From: Phascolarctobacterium sp.
GTDB taxonomy: Bacteria > Bacillota > Negativicutes > Acidaminococcales > Acidaminococcaceae
Reading direction: 5' to 3'
Length of the DNA stretch: 35,150 nucleotides
NCBI GenBank assembly: GCA_020024105.1
Contig: JAHHUH010000019.1
Coordinates: 1-35,150 of the forward strand
The notes under the pieces were generated by a model. It was not told the origin of the DNA. It searched no databases and saw only the letters and a list, made by a program, of their open reading frames with translations. Of the stretch, positions 7,451 through 15,241 are shown piece after piece. The translations under genes and the position numbers were made by a program. Each line of letters starts with the position of its first letter. Position 1 is the stretch's first letter.

Positions 7451-8074
7451 TCAAAAATCGCTTCCTTTCAGCTGGTTTTGACGTAATAACCATGCATACT
7501 GTAATGTTGCCACTAGAATAAAAGCATAGCCGACTAGCTCCGTGCTTTCTTCAATAACATTTTTTACATAATAGGAAAATTGGTCCTGCATAATAATCTG
7601 CCAAATTAACTTCATGCCGATCAAACGAGAATATACCAGTACCAAAGCCATGCCACAGGACATGGTAATAAAATAGCGGCTCTGCATATATTCTGCCAAG
7701 GAACTGAGCGCTTCGGCCAAGCCCTGCCGCAGAGCCAGATAAATACTAATCCCTGTATAAAGCAGGGCAAAATAAACCCAGCAGCCGTGTGACAGCATAT
7801 CGAAATATTCGTCCAGTTCCCTAATAAACATACAGCCTAAAAATCCGCTGACCAGCCATAGTCCCGGCTTCTCGTATTTATGTGCCAGCACACCAAAAAT
7901 AATGGAACTGACCATAATAAAAAATTCCTGCGTAAATTCTACAAATGATTCAAAGGGAATATACCCCCATAATTTTGCATCTAAATAAATCATCCCCGTA
8001 GCAAAAACAAGAATCATACAAAGTTCCAAAAATTCGGCAAACTTATTTACTATTTGCTGAATACTTTTCTTCAT
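7451..8074 (-). CDS. Six-helix membrane protein of unknown function
   Basis: I do not recognise this 207-residue protein. It has about six hydrophobic segments (roughly 15-33, 51-66, 71-90, 97-115, 136-155, 173-193). Acidic residues fall in or beside the helices: Glu43, Glu46 and Glu50, then the RELDEYFD stretch at 85-92, and EESTEL at 175-180. This pattern could mean ion or metal handling, but that is speculation. No signal-peptide cleavage site or soluble domain is visible. The ATG has AGGTGA close upstream. It stands alone, with its own promoter and terminator, between rpsI and the chr pair, so the context gives no role. Confidence 0.75.
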   Translation of the reverse strand: MKKSIQQIVNKFAEFLELCMILVFATGMIYLDAKLWGYIPFESFVEFTQEFFIMVSSIIFGVLAHKYEKPGLWLVSGFLGCMFIRELDEYFDMLSHGCWVYFALLYTGISIYLALRQGLAEALSSLAEYMQSRYFITMSCGMALVLVYSRLIGMKLIWQIIMQDQFSYYVKNVIEESTELVGYAFILVATLQYAWLLRQNQLKGSDF

Positions 8075-8131
8075 AAGCTCACCTGTTTCACCTATTTATT
8101 TTTAATTCGCTTCAAAAATATACACTACGTA

Positions 8132-8160
8132 ATTTTAACAAGCCTAGACTGAAAAGTCAA
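8132..8160 (-). promoter_or_regulatory. Promoter of the orphan membrane protein gene
   Basis: On the minus strand TTGACT (8155-8160), 17 bp, TAAAAT (8132-8137) with TG one base upstream of the -10. It implies a 5' untranslated leader of about 50 bases. Confidence 0.65.
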
Positions 8161-8289
8161 ATGTATAATTAAATACTTATGATACATTATCTTAAATTAG
8201 TGCAAATAAAGTACTTCGCAGACGAACTATTTTCCAAAAGAAGTAATAATTTTTTATTTTTTAATTTATTTTTTTCTAAATTTATTGAT
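8161..8289. other. AT-rich intergenic spacer, nothing recognised
   Basis: Between the rpsI terminator and the promoter at 8132-8160 lies very AT-rich DNA with no coding frame, repeat array or convincing RNA structure. It may include upstream activating sequence for that promoter. Confidence 0.4.
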
Positions 8290-8324
8290 AAAAAAAACTC
8301 CACATACCATAAGGTATGTGGAGT
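8290..8324 (-). terminator. Intrinsic terminator of rplM-rpsI
   Basis: A perfect 12-bp stem (8297-8308 with 8313-8324), 4-base loop, and eight T residues on the minus strand. It lies 28 bp after the rpsI stop codon. Confidence 0.93.
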
Positions 8325-8352
8325 AATTGATAGCTTTCCGTAAAACGGATGA

Positions 8353-8745
8353 TTAACGCTTGGAGAACTGAGAAGCTTTACGAGCTTTCTTCAAGCCGTA
8401 TTTCAAACGTTCTTTAGCACGCGGATCGCGAGTCAAGAAGCCAGCTTTTTTCAATACGGGACGGAATTCTTCGTCAACTTTCAGCAATGCACGGGAAATA
8501 CCATGACGGATTGCACCAGCTTGACCGGAGATACCACCACCATTAACGTTAACGAGTACATCATATTTACCTTTAGTTTCGGTAACTACCAAGGGTTGGT
8601 TAACGATTAATTCCAAAGTTTTCAAACCAAAATAATTATTCAATTCGCGGCCGTTGATAATAACGTTGCCTTCACCCGGAACCAGGCGAACACGTGCAAC
8701 GGAAGATTTACGACGACCAGTCGCATTATAAGTAACTACTGCCAT
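8353..8745 (-). CDS. rpsI: 30S ribosomal protein S9
   Basis: S9 is a 30S head protein whose C-terminal tail reaches the P-site tRNA. The 130-residue length is standard. ATGRRKSSVARVRLVPG near the N-terminus and the basic tail ending in QFSKR are diagnostic, with the invariant final Lys-Arg present. It follows rplM by 20 bp as in most bacteria, and is the last gene of that unit before a strong terminator. Confidence 0.98.
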   Translation of the reverse strand: MAVVTYNATGRRKSSVARVRLVPGEGNVIINGRELNNYFGLKTLELIVNQPLVVTETKGKYDVLVNVNGGGISGQAGAIRHGISRALLKVDEEFRPVLKKAGFLTRDPRAKERLKYGLKKARKASQFSKR

Positions 8746-8765
8746 TTATTGTTCCCTCCTGGATA

Positions 8766-9203
8766 TTATCTTACGTTGATTTCCAAAACTTCAGGTTTTT
8801 GAGCTGCATGCGGATGTTCGCTACCAGAATATACATGAAGTTTAGTATAGATTTGACTGCCAAGACGATTTTTAGGAATCATCCCTTTAACAGCATATTC
8901 AACCATTCTTACCGGATTCTTAGCGAGCATTTCGCCAGCTTTTACATAGCTGTCGCCGCCAAGATAACCAGAATGACGGAAATAGATTTTTTGAGTAAGT
9001 TTTTTACCGGTCAGAACAACTTTGTCTGCATTGATAACGATTACGTGATCACCGGTGTCCATGTGCGGGGTAAAAGTCGGTTTATGTTTCCCGCGCAGAA
9101 CTTTTGCCACCTCTGCAGCCAAACGACCAAGAGTCTTATCAGCTGCGTCAACTACGAACCATTTGCGTTCGATGTTGGACGGATTAGCCATAAAAGATTT
9201 CAT
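8766..9203 (-). CDS. rplM: 50S ribosomal protein L13
   Basis: L13 is an early-assembly 50S protein. The 145 residues match the Bacillus length, with RKWFVVDAADKTLGRLA and the GKHKPTFTPHMDTGDHV segment. Three nearby in-frame ATGs exist. The one at 9203 is preferred because AGGAGG lies 9 bp upstream; the ATG at 9209 is too close to that site, and 9191 would remove the conserved MKSFM start. A dedicated promoter and a hairpin leader precede it, suggesting autogenous control. Confidence 0.97.
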   Translation of the reverse strand: MKSFMANPSNIERKWFVVDAADKTLGRLAAEVAKVLRGKHKPTFTPHMDTGDHVIVINADKVVLTGKKLTQKIYFRHSGYLGGDSYVKAGEMLAKNPVRMVEYAVKGMIPKNRLGSQIYTKLHVYSGSEHPHAAQKPEVLEINVR

Positions 9204-9239
9204 CCTCATGTCCCTCCTAGAGAAATATACAATTAGTTG

Positions 9240-9285
9240 GATTTTCTCACCGTCTTTCGGGGCTAGTGAAATCAAGCGGAAAATC
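9240..9285 (-). promoter_or_regulatory. Structured 5' leader of rplM-rpsI (L13-leader candidate)
   Basis: The transcript from the promoter at 9296-9324 would begin with a hairpin made from a perfect 7-bp outer stem (9240-9246 with 9279-9285) and an inner 4-bp stem (9247-9250 with 9266-9269). An internal loop of unequal sides separates the two stems. L13 leaders with autoregulatory roles are known in Firmicutes; that this is one is inference from position and shape. Confidence 0.6.
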
Positions 9286-9295
9286 ACGTATGTTT

Positions 9296-9324
9296 ATTAT
9301 AGCTACCTGTCAAGTTTAAGTCAA
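9296..9324 (-). promoter_or_regulatory. Promoter of rplM-rpsI
   Basis: On the minus strand TTGACT (9319-9324), 17 bp, TATAAT (9296-9301). A second TTGACA inside the spacer is too close to the -10 to be used with it. No clear terminator follows truA, so read-through may add to transcription from here. Confidence 0.82.
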
Positions 9325-9355
9325 GTTATTTTGTAAAAATTTTACAGTTTTTTGT

Positions 9356-10105
9356 TTATTTTCTATATGGTTTATAATATACGGCATCTAAATACAACCC
9401 CTGTGCCGGTGCCGGTGAATTAAGAAAACGGCACCGGCCGCCTGCTAGCTCCTCGGCCAGAGCCTCCACCGGTCTTTTCCCCAGACCAATCTGGAGCAGG
9501 GACCAGACAATATTCCGCACCATATGGTAAAGGAAGCCGTCACCGGCAATATGGAACAGCAGCTCGCCTCCCCTACGCTCCCATTGAGCTTCATAAATAG
9601 TTTTGAGGGGTGAGCTGTCCACGCTGCCGCTACTACGGAAGGCGGAAAAATCATGCTGCCCCAACAAAAAAGCCGCGGCCCGGTTCATGGCTACCTCATC
9701 TAAATGCTCCTGCAGCTGCCAGGCATAGTGGATTTCAAAGGGGCTGTTGTAGGGACTTTCCAAAACCCTGTACAGATAGCGCTTCCACTGAGCACTTAAA
9801 CGGGCATGAAAGCCGGCCTCCACCTCCTCGGCGGAAAGAATGACGATATCGGGAGGTAGCATTCTCCGGGACGCACGGACCAGATTAGCACAGGGAATGC
9901 TTCCCGTAGTGGTTAGGCTAATAGTCTGCCCCAGGGCATGTACACCGGCGTCCGTACGTCCGGAGCCGGCGATTTTAACCGGCTCGCCACAAAATTTACT
10001 GAGAACCTCCTCCAGTATATTCTGGATAGTTACATATTCCTTCTGCCTTTGAAAGCCATGGTAGCGGGTGCCATCATAGCTGACTACCAGTTTTAAAGTA
10101 CGCAT
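9356..10105 (-). CDS. truA: tRNA pseudouridine(38-40) synthase TruA
   Basis: TruA isomerises uridines 38-40 in the anticodon arm of several tRNAs. This 249-residue protein has the family length and the catalytic motif GRTDAGVHALGQ, with the nucleophile at Asp52. An N-terminal YDGTRYHGFQRQ stretch and the C-terminal FLYHMVRNIVW segment are also typical. GGGAG lies 6 bp before the ATG. Its start overlaps the 3' end of ecfT by 13 bp, as expected from the conserved ecfA1-ecfA2-ecfT-truA order. Confidence 0.96.
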   Translation of the reverse strand: MRTLKLVVSYDGTRYHGFQRQKEYVTIQNILEEVLSKFCGEPVKIAGSGRTDAGVHALGQTISLTTTGSIPCANLVRASRRMLPPDIVILSAEEVEAGFHARLSAQWKRYLYRVLESPYNSPFEIHYAWQLQEHLDEVAMNRAAAFLLGQHDFSAFRSSGSVDSSPLKTIYEAQWERRGGELLFHIAGDGFLYHMVRNIVWSLLQIGLGKRPVEALAEELAGGRCRFLNSPAPAQGLYLDAVYYKPYRK

Positions 10106-10911
10106 AGGCTACTCCCCCAGCGTAGGCAAGCCAGTCCCACCGCTAAAAAACAAACAGCAGCATAGGCTACAAAATCCCGGCCGCCATAGGCCAAATGATG
10201 CATTCTGGTTCTCCCCTCGCCGCCACGGTAGCAGCGGGCTTCCATGGCCGTTGCTAATTCATCGGCTCTTCGGAAGGCACTGATGAAAAGAGGTACCAAC
10301 AGGGGCAGCATGTTTTTAACCCTCTGTACCAGATTACCGCTGGTAAAAACGGCACCTCTAGCTGTCTGCGCCTTCATAATCCGGTCCGTTTCCTCCAGAA
10401 GGGTAGGAATAAAGCGCAGAGCAATAGTCATCATCATTGCCAGCTCATGGGCTGGAACACCGATAACGGCAAAGGGCCGCAACAGGCATTCAATGCCGTC
10501 AGTTAAAACAATGGGTGAGGTGGTAAAGGTCAAAATGGAAGAAAAGAGCAGCAACAGAATCAACCGCAGGCCCATTTTCAAACCAAAATGCAGGCCCTCC
10601 TCCGTCACCATCAAAAACTTCCAGGTGAAAAGCACATGCTCGCCGGGCATGGTAAACATATGAATCAGTAGGGTGAGCAGAACGATGATTAAAATAGGCT
10701 TAACCGATTTTAAAACCAACATGACCGGTAAGCGGGACACAGTAATGGCCAAGGCCGCAAAGGCCACCAGGATACCGTAGGAAACGGCACTATCTGCTAA
10801 AAAAATAGCAATAATATAAATTAAAGTACTTAAAATTTTTGTACGGGGATCTAATTTATGGATAAATGAATTTCCTGGGAAATACTGTCCTAAAGTAATA
10901 TTACCTAGCAT
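10093..10911 (-). CDS. ecfT: ECF transporter transmembrane component EcfT
   Basis: EcfT is the shared integral-membrane scaffold linking the two ATPases to interchangeable vitamin-binding S components. The 272-residue protein has an N-terminal LGQYFPGNSFIHKLDPRTK motif and several helices. Two cytoplasmic coupling motifs near the C-terminal side (QTARGAVF and MEARCYRGG) insert in the ATPase grooves. The ATG at 10911 overlaps the ecfA2 stop in TAATG and is better placed than the GTG at 10920, which abuts the ribosome site. No S component is encoded in the window. Confidence 0.94.
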   Translation of the reverse strand: MLGNITLGQYFPGNSFIHKLDPRTKILSTLIYIIAIFLADSAVSYGILVAFAALAITVSRLPVMLVLKSVKPILIIVLLTLLIHMFTMPGEHVLFTWKFLMVTEEGLHFGLKMGLRLILLLLFSSILTFTTSPIVLTDGIECLLRPFAVIGVPAHELAMMMTIALRFIPTLLEETDRIMKAQTARGAVFTSGNLVQRVKNMLPLLVPLFISAFRRADELATAMEARCYRGGEGRTRMHHLAYGGRDFVAYAAVCFLAVGLACLRWGSSLCVL

Positions 10912-11768
10912 TATCTCCACCCCTTTGCTTGCTTAATCTTTTTTACCAGCTCGTCAGCATCCTTAATGCCCTCGGGCAGCTGCAGTCCCTGACGACGTAA
11001 CAGGGAGGAAAGCTTATATACCTGGGGCTCATCCATGCCCACCTCCAGCAGCTCTGCCTGATGCTGAGTAAAGATGGCATTGGGCTGGTCGTCAAATAAA
11101 ACCCGTCCCTTGCTAATTACCAGCAAGCGGTCCGCATATTTTACGGCCTCCTCCATGCTATGGGTAACCAGGACGATGGCAATGCCCCTGCTCCGGTGCA
11201 GGGCCATAATTTCCTTAAAGACAGCATTCCTGCTCCTGGGGTCCAGACCGGCAGAGGGCTCATCCAGTACCAGATAAGCCGGATTCATGGCTACCACACC
11301 GGCAATGGCTACACGACGCATCTGTCCGCCACTCAGCTGGAAGGGGGAGCGCTGGGAGAAGCTGTCAAAAGCCAATCCCACAAAGGCCATAGCATCCCTT
11401 ACCTGCTTATCCACCTCCGCTTCCGTAAAGCCCAGGTTGCGCGGTCCAAAGGCAATATCCTCGTAAACGGTTTCAGCAAAAATCTGATGCTCGGGGTATT
11501 GGAAAACCATTCCCACCTGTCCCCTTACCTTAAGGGCCGCACTACCATTGCCTGCCAGATTGACTCCGTCAATGCTGACCTGTCCCTGCGAGGGCTGCAG
11601 TAATCCGTTCAAATGCTGTACCAGCGTGGATTTACCACTGCCGGTATGACCAATAATAGCCACTATCTCGCCCTTCTCTATGGTCAGGGAAACACCATTG
11701 AGGGCCTTACGTTCAAATGGAGTTCCACTCATATATGTAAAAAATACATCTGTTAATTTTATTGACAT
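10911..11768 (-). CDS. ecfA2: ECF transporter ATPase EcfA2
   Basis: The second ATPase of the energy-coupling-factor module, 285 residues. Walker A GHTGSGKST is at 40-48, the Q-loop at VFQYPEHQIFAETVYEDIAFGP, the signature LSGGQMRR, and Walker B YLVLDEPSAGLDP with a switch His in LVTHS. The EHQIFAETV stretch and extended C-terminal domain are typical of CbiO/EcfA rather than of importers with their own binding protein. Its start overlaps the ecfA1 end by 10 bp. Confidence 0.95.
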   Translation of the reverse strand: MSIKLTDVFFTYMSGTPFERKALNGVSLTIEKGEIVAIIGHTGSGKSTLVQHLNGLLQPSQGQVSIDGVNLAGNGSAALKVRGQVGMVFQYPEHQIFAETVYEDIAFGPRNLGFTEAEVDKQVRDAMAFVGLAFDSFSQRSPFQLSGGQMRRVAIAGVVAMNPAYLVLDEPSAGLDPRSRNAVFKEIMALHRSRGIAIVLVTHSMEEAVKYADRLLVISKGRVLFDDQPNAIFTQHQAELLEVGMDEPQVYKLSSLLRRQGLQLPEGIKDADELVKKIKQAKGWR

Positions 11769-12583
11769 AATGCCTGTGCCAGCTCCTCATCAGTAATTAT
11801 TTCCTGTGGTAATTTATGACCAGCCTTACGCAATTCACTGGCAACCTTTGCTGCCAAAGGAGCCTCCAGTCCCAAAGCCTCCAGCTCATCCACCTGACTG
11901 AAAACCTCATGGGGCGTTCCCATAAAGCGGATATGCCCTTTTTCCATGACCACCACTCTATCGGCTACCAAAGCCTCCACCATGTAATGGGTGATATAAA
12001 CGATAGTAATTCCTTTATCCTTATTCAGGGACTGGACGGTTTGTACAATTTCCTTACGTCCCTGAGGATCCAGCATGGCTGTAGGCTCATCCAGAACGAT
12101 GCATTTCGGCTCCAGGGACAGAATACCTGCGATGGCAACCCTCTGCTTCTGACCACCACTTAATAAATGGGGTGCATGCTTGGCATATTCGCTCATGCCG
12201 ACAGCAGCCAGGGAACGATCCACCCGCTGACGTATTTCCGCACTGGGAACACCTATATTTTCTGGTCCGAAGGCTACATCCTCTTCTACAATAGCTGCAA
12301 CTATCTGATTATCAGGATTTTGGAAAACCATTCCCACCTGCTGACGGATGAGCCATAAATTTTCCTCCTGACTGGTATCTAGTCCGGAAATCTGACAACT
12401 GCCCTCCGTAGGTAGGAGCAAGGCATTCAGATGTCTGGCCAGGGTGGATTTACCACTACCATTAGCACCAATAATTGCTACATATTCACCTTTTTTTATT
12501 TCTAAATCAACGCCGTCCAAAGCCTTAACCTCCTGGCCGTCTGCGTCCGTATAGTAATGCTTAAGTCCTTTTAAAGAGATCAT
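11759..12583 (-). CDS. ecfA1: ECF transporter ATPase EcfA1
   Basis: First ATPase of the ECF module, 274 residues. Walker A GANGSGKST lies at 39-47, with VFQNPDNQIVAAIVEEDVAFGPEN, signature LSGGQKQR and Walker B CIVLDEPTAMLDP. It pairs with EcfA2 to power uptake of vitamins or metals through EcfT. I chose the ATG at 12583 because GGAGG lies 8 bp upstream; the longer frame to 12646 covers promoter DNA. A promoter sits directly upstream, so this operon is separately transcribed from liv. Confidence 0.95.
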   Translation of the reverse strand: MISLKGLKHYYTDADGQEVKALDGVDLEIKKGEYVAIIGANGSGKSTLARHLNALLLPTEGSCQISGLDTSQEENLWLIRQQVGMVFQNPDNQIVAAIVEEDVAFGPENIGVPSAEIRQRVDRSLAAVGMSEYAKHAPHLLSGGQKQRVAIAGILSLEPKCIVLDEPTAMLDPQGRKEIVQTVQSLNKDKGITIVYITHYMVEALVADRVVVMEKGHIRFMGTPHEVFSQVDELEALGLEAPLAAKVASELRKAGHKLPQEIITDEELAQALCQ

Positions 12584-12617
12584 AAAAATTGCCTCCAAAT
12601 CCCTATCATTGCTCTCT

Positions 12618-12646
12618 ATTATATAATTATGCAAAAAAATAGTCAA
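12618..12646 (-). promoter_or_regulatory. Promoter of ecfA1-ecfA2-ecfT-truA
   Basis: On the minus strand TTGACT (12641-12646), 17 bp, TATAAT (12618-12623). The -35 hexamer is inside the downstream arm of the liv terminator and the spacer begins in its T-tract, so terminator and promoter share DNA. Confidence 0.8.
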
Positions 12647-12670
12647 CCAAATTAAAAATTTGGTTGACTA
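12633..12670 (-). terminator. Intrinsic terminator of the liv operon
   Basis: A perfect 14-bp stem (12640-12653 with 12657-12670) with a 3-base loop, followed on the minus strand by seven T residues (12633-12639). It begins 14 bp after the livF stop codon. Confidence 0.93.
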
Positions 12671-12683
12671 AATTAAATGGCGA

Positions 12684-13403
12684 TTATTTTTTCTTTTTAC
12701 CTAAGTAAGCTGCTTCAATTTCCGGATTTTCCAGCAGCTCCTCACCGGTACCGGTCATAGTAATCTTACCGGTTTCCAGAACATAGGCTAAATGAGCAAT
12801 CTTTAAGGCCATATTAGCATTTTGTTCAATCAGGAGCACGGTCATGCCCTGCTTATTAATTATTTGGATAATGCGGAAGATATCCTTGATAACCAGGGGT
12901 GCCAGGCCCAGAGAGGGCTCGTCCATCATCAGCACCTTGGGATGGCACATCAATGCTCTACCAACAGCCAGCATCTGCTGTTCACCACCGGAAAGTGTAC
13001 CTGCCATCTGCCAGCTACGCTCCTCCAGACGGGGAAACATTTCATAAATCCAGCGGATATCCTTGGCAATACCCTCTTTATCATTACGCATATAGGCACC
13101 GATTTCCAAATTCTCCAATACAGTCAGATTGGGGAAAACACGGCGTCCCTCCGGCACTAGGGTGATACCAGTGGTTACAATCTTTTGGGAATTAAGGCCG
13201 GTAATATCCTCACCCTCATAGGTGATTTTACCGCTTTTGGGCTTTTCCAGGCCCATAATAGTACGCAGGAGTGTGGATTTACCTGCACCATTAGCACCAA
13301 TCAAGGTGACAATCTTACCCTCGGGAACCTCCAAGGAGATACCCTTCAGGGCCTCGATGCCACCATAAGCTACAACTAAGTCATCTATTTTAAGCATCTT
13401 CAT
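12684..13403 (-). CDS. livF: Branched-chain amino-acid ABC transporter ATPase LivF
   Basis: One of two ATPases of the HAAT importer, 239 residues. Walker A GANGAGKST is at 36-44, the LVPEGRRVFPNLTVLENLEIGAY segment is highly characteristic of LivF, and the signature is LSGGEQQ with Walker B VLMMDEPSLGLAP. The start is ambiguous between ATGs at 13403 and 13397; GGGGG precedes both. Either way it overlaps the 3' end of livG. It is the last gene of the operon, before a strong terminator. Confidence 0.95.
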   Translation of the reverse strand: MKMLKIDDLVVAYGGIEALKGISLEVPEGKIVTLIGANGAGKSTLLRTIMGLEKPKSGKITYEGEDITGLNSQKIVTTGITLVPEGRRVFPNLTVLENLEIGAYMRNDKEGIAKDIRWIYEMFPRLEERSWQMAGTLSGGEQQMLAVGRALMCHPKVLMMDEPSLGLAPLVIKDIFRIIQIINKQGMTVLLIEQNANMALKIAHLAYVLETGKITMTGTGEELLENPEIEAAYLGKKKK

Positions 13404-14178
13404 CAACCCCCAGGTAAGCCTCTACTACGCGACTATTATTTTGAATTTCTTCCGGAGTACCCTTGGCTATTTCCAAGCCAAAATCCAGAACGTGAATTTC
13501 ATCAGAAATTTCCATAACCAGGTCCATATGGTGTTCAATCATAAAGATGGTCAAATCAAATTCATCACGAATGCGGCGGATGAAATGAGTTAATTCTTCA
13601 GTTTCCTTAGGGTTCATGCCGGCTGCAGGTTCATCCAAAAGTAACATCCGGGGATTAGTAGCCAGAGCACGGGCAATTTCCAGGTAACGCTGTTGGCCAT
13701 AGGGCAGACTGGAAGCCTTCTCGTCACGTAAATCCCACAAATTAACCTTCTTTAACAGGCTCTCAACATCTGCTTCCATTGCCTTAATCTCTTTATTATA
13801 CCAGGGCAGATGAAAGGTAGCACTCAGAAAATCGGATTTTAAATGAAGATGCTTAGCAATCAGAACATTCTCGTATACAGAAAGCTCCTTAAAAAGACGG
13901 ATATTCTGGAAGGTACGAGAAATGCCCATCTTGGCGATTTCACTGGGACGCAGGCCGGTAATATTATGTGTTTTACCATCAGCTGCAGTATAAAGCACGT
14001 CACCCTCAGTAGGAGTGTAGACGCCGGTAATCATATTAAAAGCGGTGGTCTTGCCTGCGCCGTTAGGGCCGATTAGAGCAACAATTTCATGCTCCTTAAT
14101 ATCCAGCTTTAATTCATTAACCGCAGTTACACCACCAAAGCGCATGGTGATTTTATCAGTTCTCAGAATGGTGCTCAT
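13390..14178 (-). CDS. livG: Branched-chain amino-acid ABC transporter ATPase LivG
   Basis: The other ATPase, 262 residues. Walker A GPNGAGKTT lies at 37-45, the segment GISRTFQNIRLFKELSVYENV is typical of LivG, and the signature is the LivG-type LPYGQQRYLEIARAL instead of LSGGQ. Walker B is MLLLDEPAAGMNP and the switch His is in MIEHHMD. Its ATG overlaps the livM stop in ATGA. Together with LivF it energises the LivHM permease. Confidence 0.96.
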   Translation of the reverse strand: MSTILRTDKITMRFGGVTAVNELKLDIKEHEIVALIGPNGAGKTTAFNMITGVYTPTEGDVLYTAADGKTHNITGLRPSEIAKMGISRTFQNIRLFKELSVYENVLIAKHLHLKSDFLSATFHLPWYNKEIKAMEADVESLLKKVNLWDLRDEKASSLPYGQQRYLEIARALATNPRMLLLDEPAAGMNPKETEELTHFIRRIRDEFDLTIFMIEHHMDLVMEISDEIHVLDFGLEIAKGTPEEIQNNSRVVEAYLGVDEDA

Positions 14179-15239
14179 TTGCTAGCTCCTTTCTGCCAAA
14201 TATACTTAAAGGGATTTTTACAAAAGGCAAAGAATTTGTCCCAGGTAAATTCTTCCGTACCCATAATACCCTTACGCCAGAAAAGTACGCAAGCCATTAA
14301 GAGGATGGAGAAAATAACCATACGGAAGCCAGGGCGGAATAAGGGGATATCCATACCCATAATCATCAGGGGTTCGTCAAAGATACGCAGGAATTCCAAG
14401 CCACCAGTTACGATGATGGAGCCCAGCATACTGCCGGTGATGCTGCCCATACCGCCTAAAACGATAATCAACAGGAAGTTATAGGTTAAGGTGAACAGGA
14501 AGTTCTTCGGGTCTACGGTACCCAACAGGGTTGCATATAAACCGCCGCCAATACCTGCAAAGAATGCACTCAGCATAAAGGCCATGTTCTTATGCTTGAA
14601 CAGGTTAATACCCATAGCCTCAGCAGCAATTTCATCCTCACGGATAGCCTTGAAGGCACGACCATAGGAGGAATTGAGCAGACAGGTAACGATGATAAAG
14701 ACAATTGCTGTAGCCACGAAAATAAAACGTACGTCATTAATAGTGGGAATATCCTTAATACCCAAGGCGCCATTGGTAAAGCTTTGAGCATTGGTAATAA
14801 CGATACGGATAATTTCGGAGAAGCCCAGGGTAGCAATGGCCAGATAGTCACCGTGAAGGCGTAGCACTGGCGTACCTACGATAAAGGCAAATAGCATCGC
14901 CATAATACCACCTAGAATAAGGGCCGCCCATAGGGGCAATTCAATATCCGCAATTAACGGGTTCATCGGTACTGCATAAAAGACAGTATCACGAAATTCA
15001 ACAGGTACGGTAAAGACACCTACAACATAGGCGCCGATAGCCATAAAGCCAGCCTGGCCCAGGCTAAATTGTCCAACAAAGCCATTGGTCAGGTTCATGG
15101 ACAAGCCAATGATTGCATAAATTAAACACAGATTAACAATTCTGCGTGTATAAGAGTCCATTTCCAACTGAACGTAGCAGGAAGCAGCAAAAAGAACTAC
15201 TAAACCAACTACTGTCAGTAACATATTCCTTTTACTCAT
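14175..15239 (-). CDS. livM: Branched-chain amino-acid ABC transporter permease LivM
   Basis: An integral-membrane permease of 354 residues with about eight to ten helices. The LTNGFVGQFSLGQAGFMAIGAY segment near residue 50 and the loop GRAFKAIREDEIAAEAMGIN (about 195-214), which contacts the ATPases, are diagnostic. It forms a heterodimer with LivH. AGGTG precedes the start, 2 bp after the livH stop codon. Confidence 0.95.
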   Translation of the reverse strand: MSKRNMLLTVVGLVVLFAASCYVQLEMDSYTRRIVNLCLIYAIIGLSMNLTNGFVGQFSLGQAGFMAIGAYVVGVFTVPVEFRDTVFYAVPMNPLIADIELPLWAALILGGIMAMLFAFIVGTPVLRLHGDYLAIATLGFSEIIRIVITNAQSFTNGALGIKDIPTINDVRFIFVATAIVFIIVTCLLNSSYGRAFKAIREDEIAAEAMGINLFKHKNMAFMLSAFFAGIGGGLYATLLGTVDPKNFLFTLTYNFLLIIVLGGMGSITGSMLGSIIVTGGLEFLRIFDEPLMIMGMDIPLFRPGFRMVIFSILLMACVLFWRKGIMGTEEFTWDKFFAFCKNPFKYIWQKGASK

Positions 15240-15241
15240 GC

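Noticed and set aside
9332..9346. A TGTAAAA-A-TTTTACA near-perfect palindrome after truA, considered as a terminator
   Set aside because: On the minus strand no T-tract follows, and the stem is nearly all A/T. It lies next to the rplM promoter and could at most be an operator.
12584..12646. Longer in-frame start of ecfA1
   Set aside because: The extension covers the -10 and -35 elements, and GGAGG favours the ATG at 12583.
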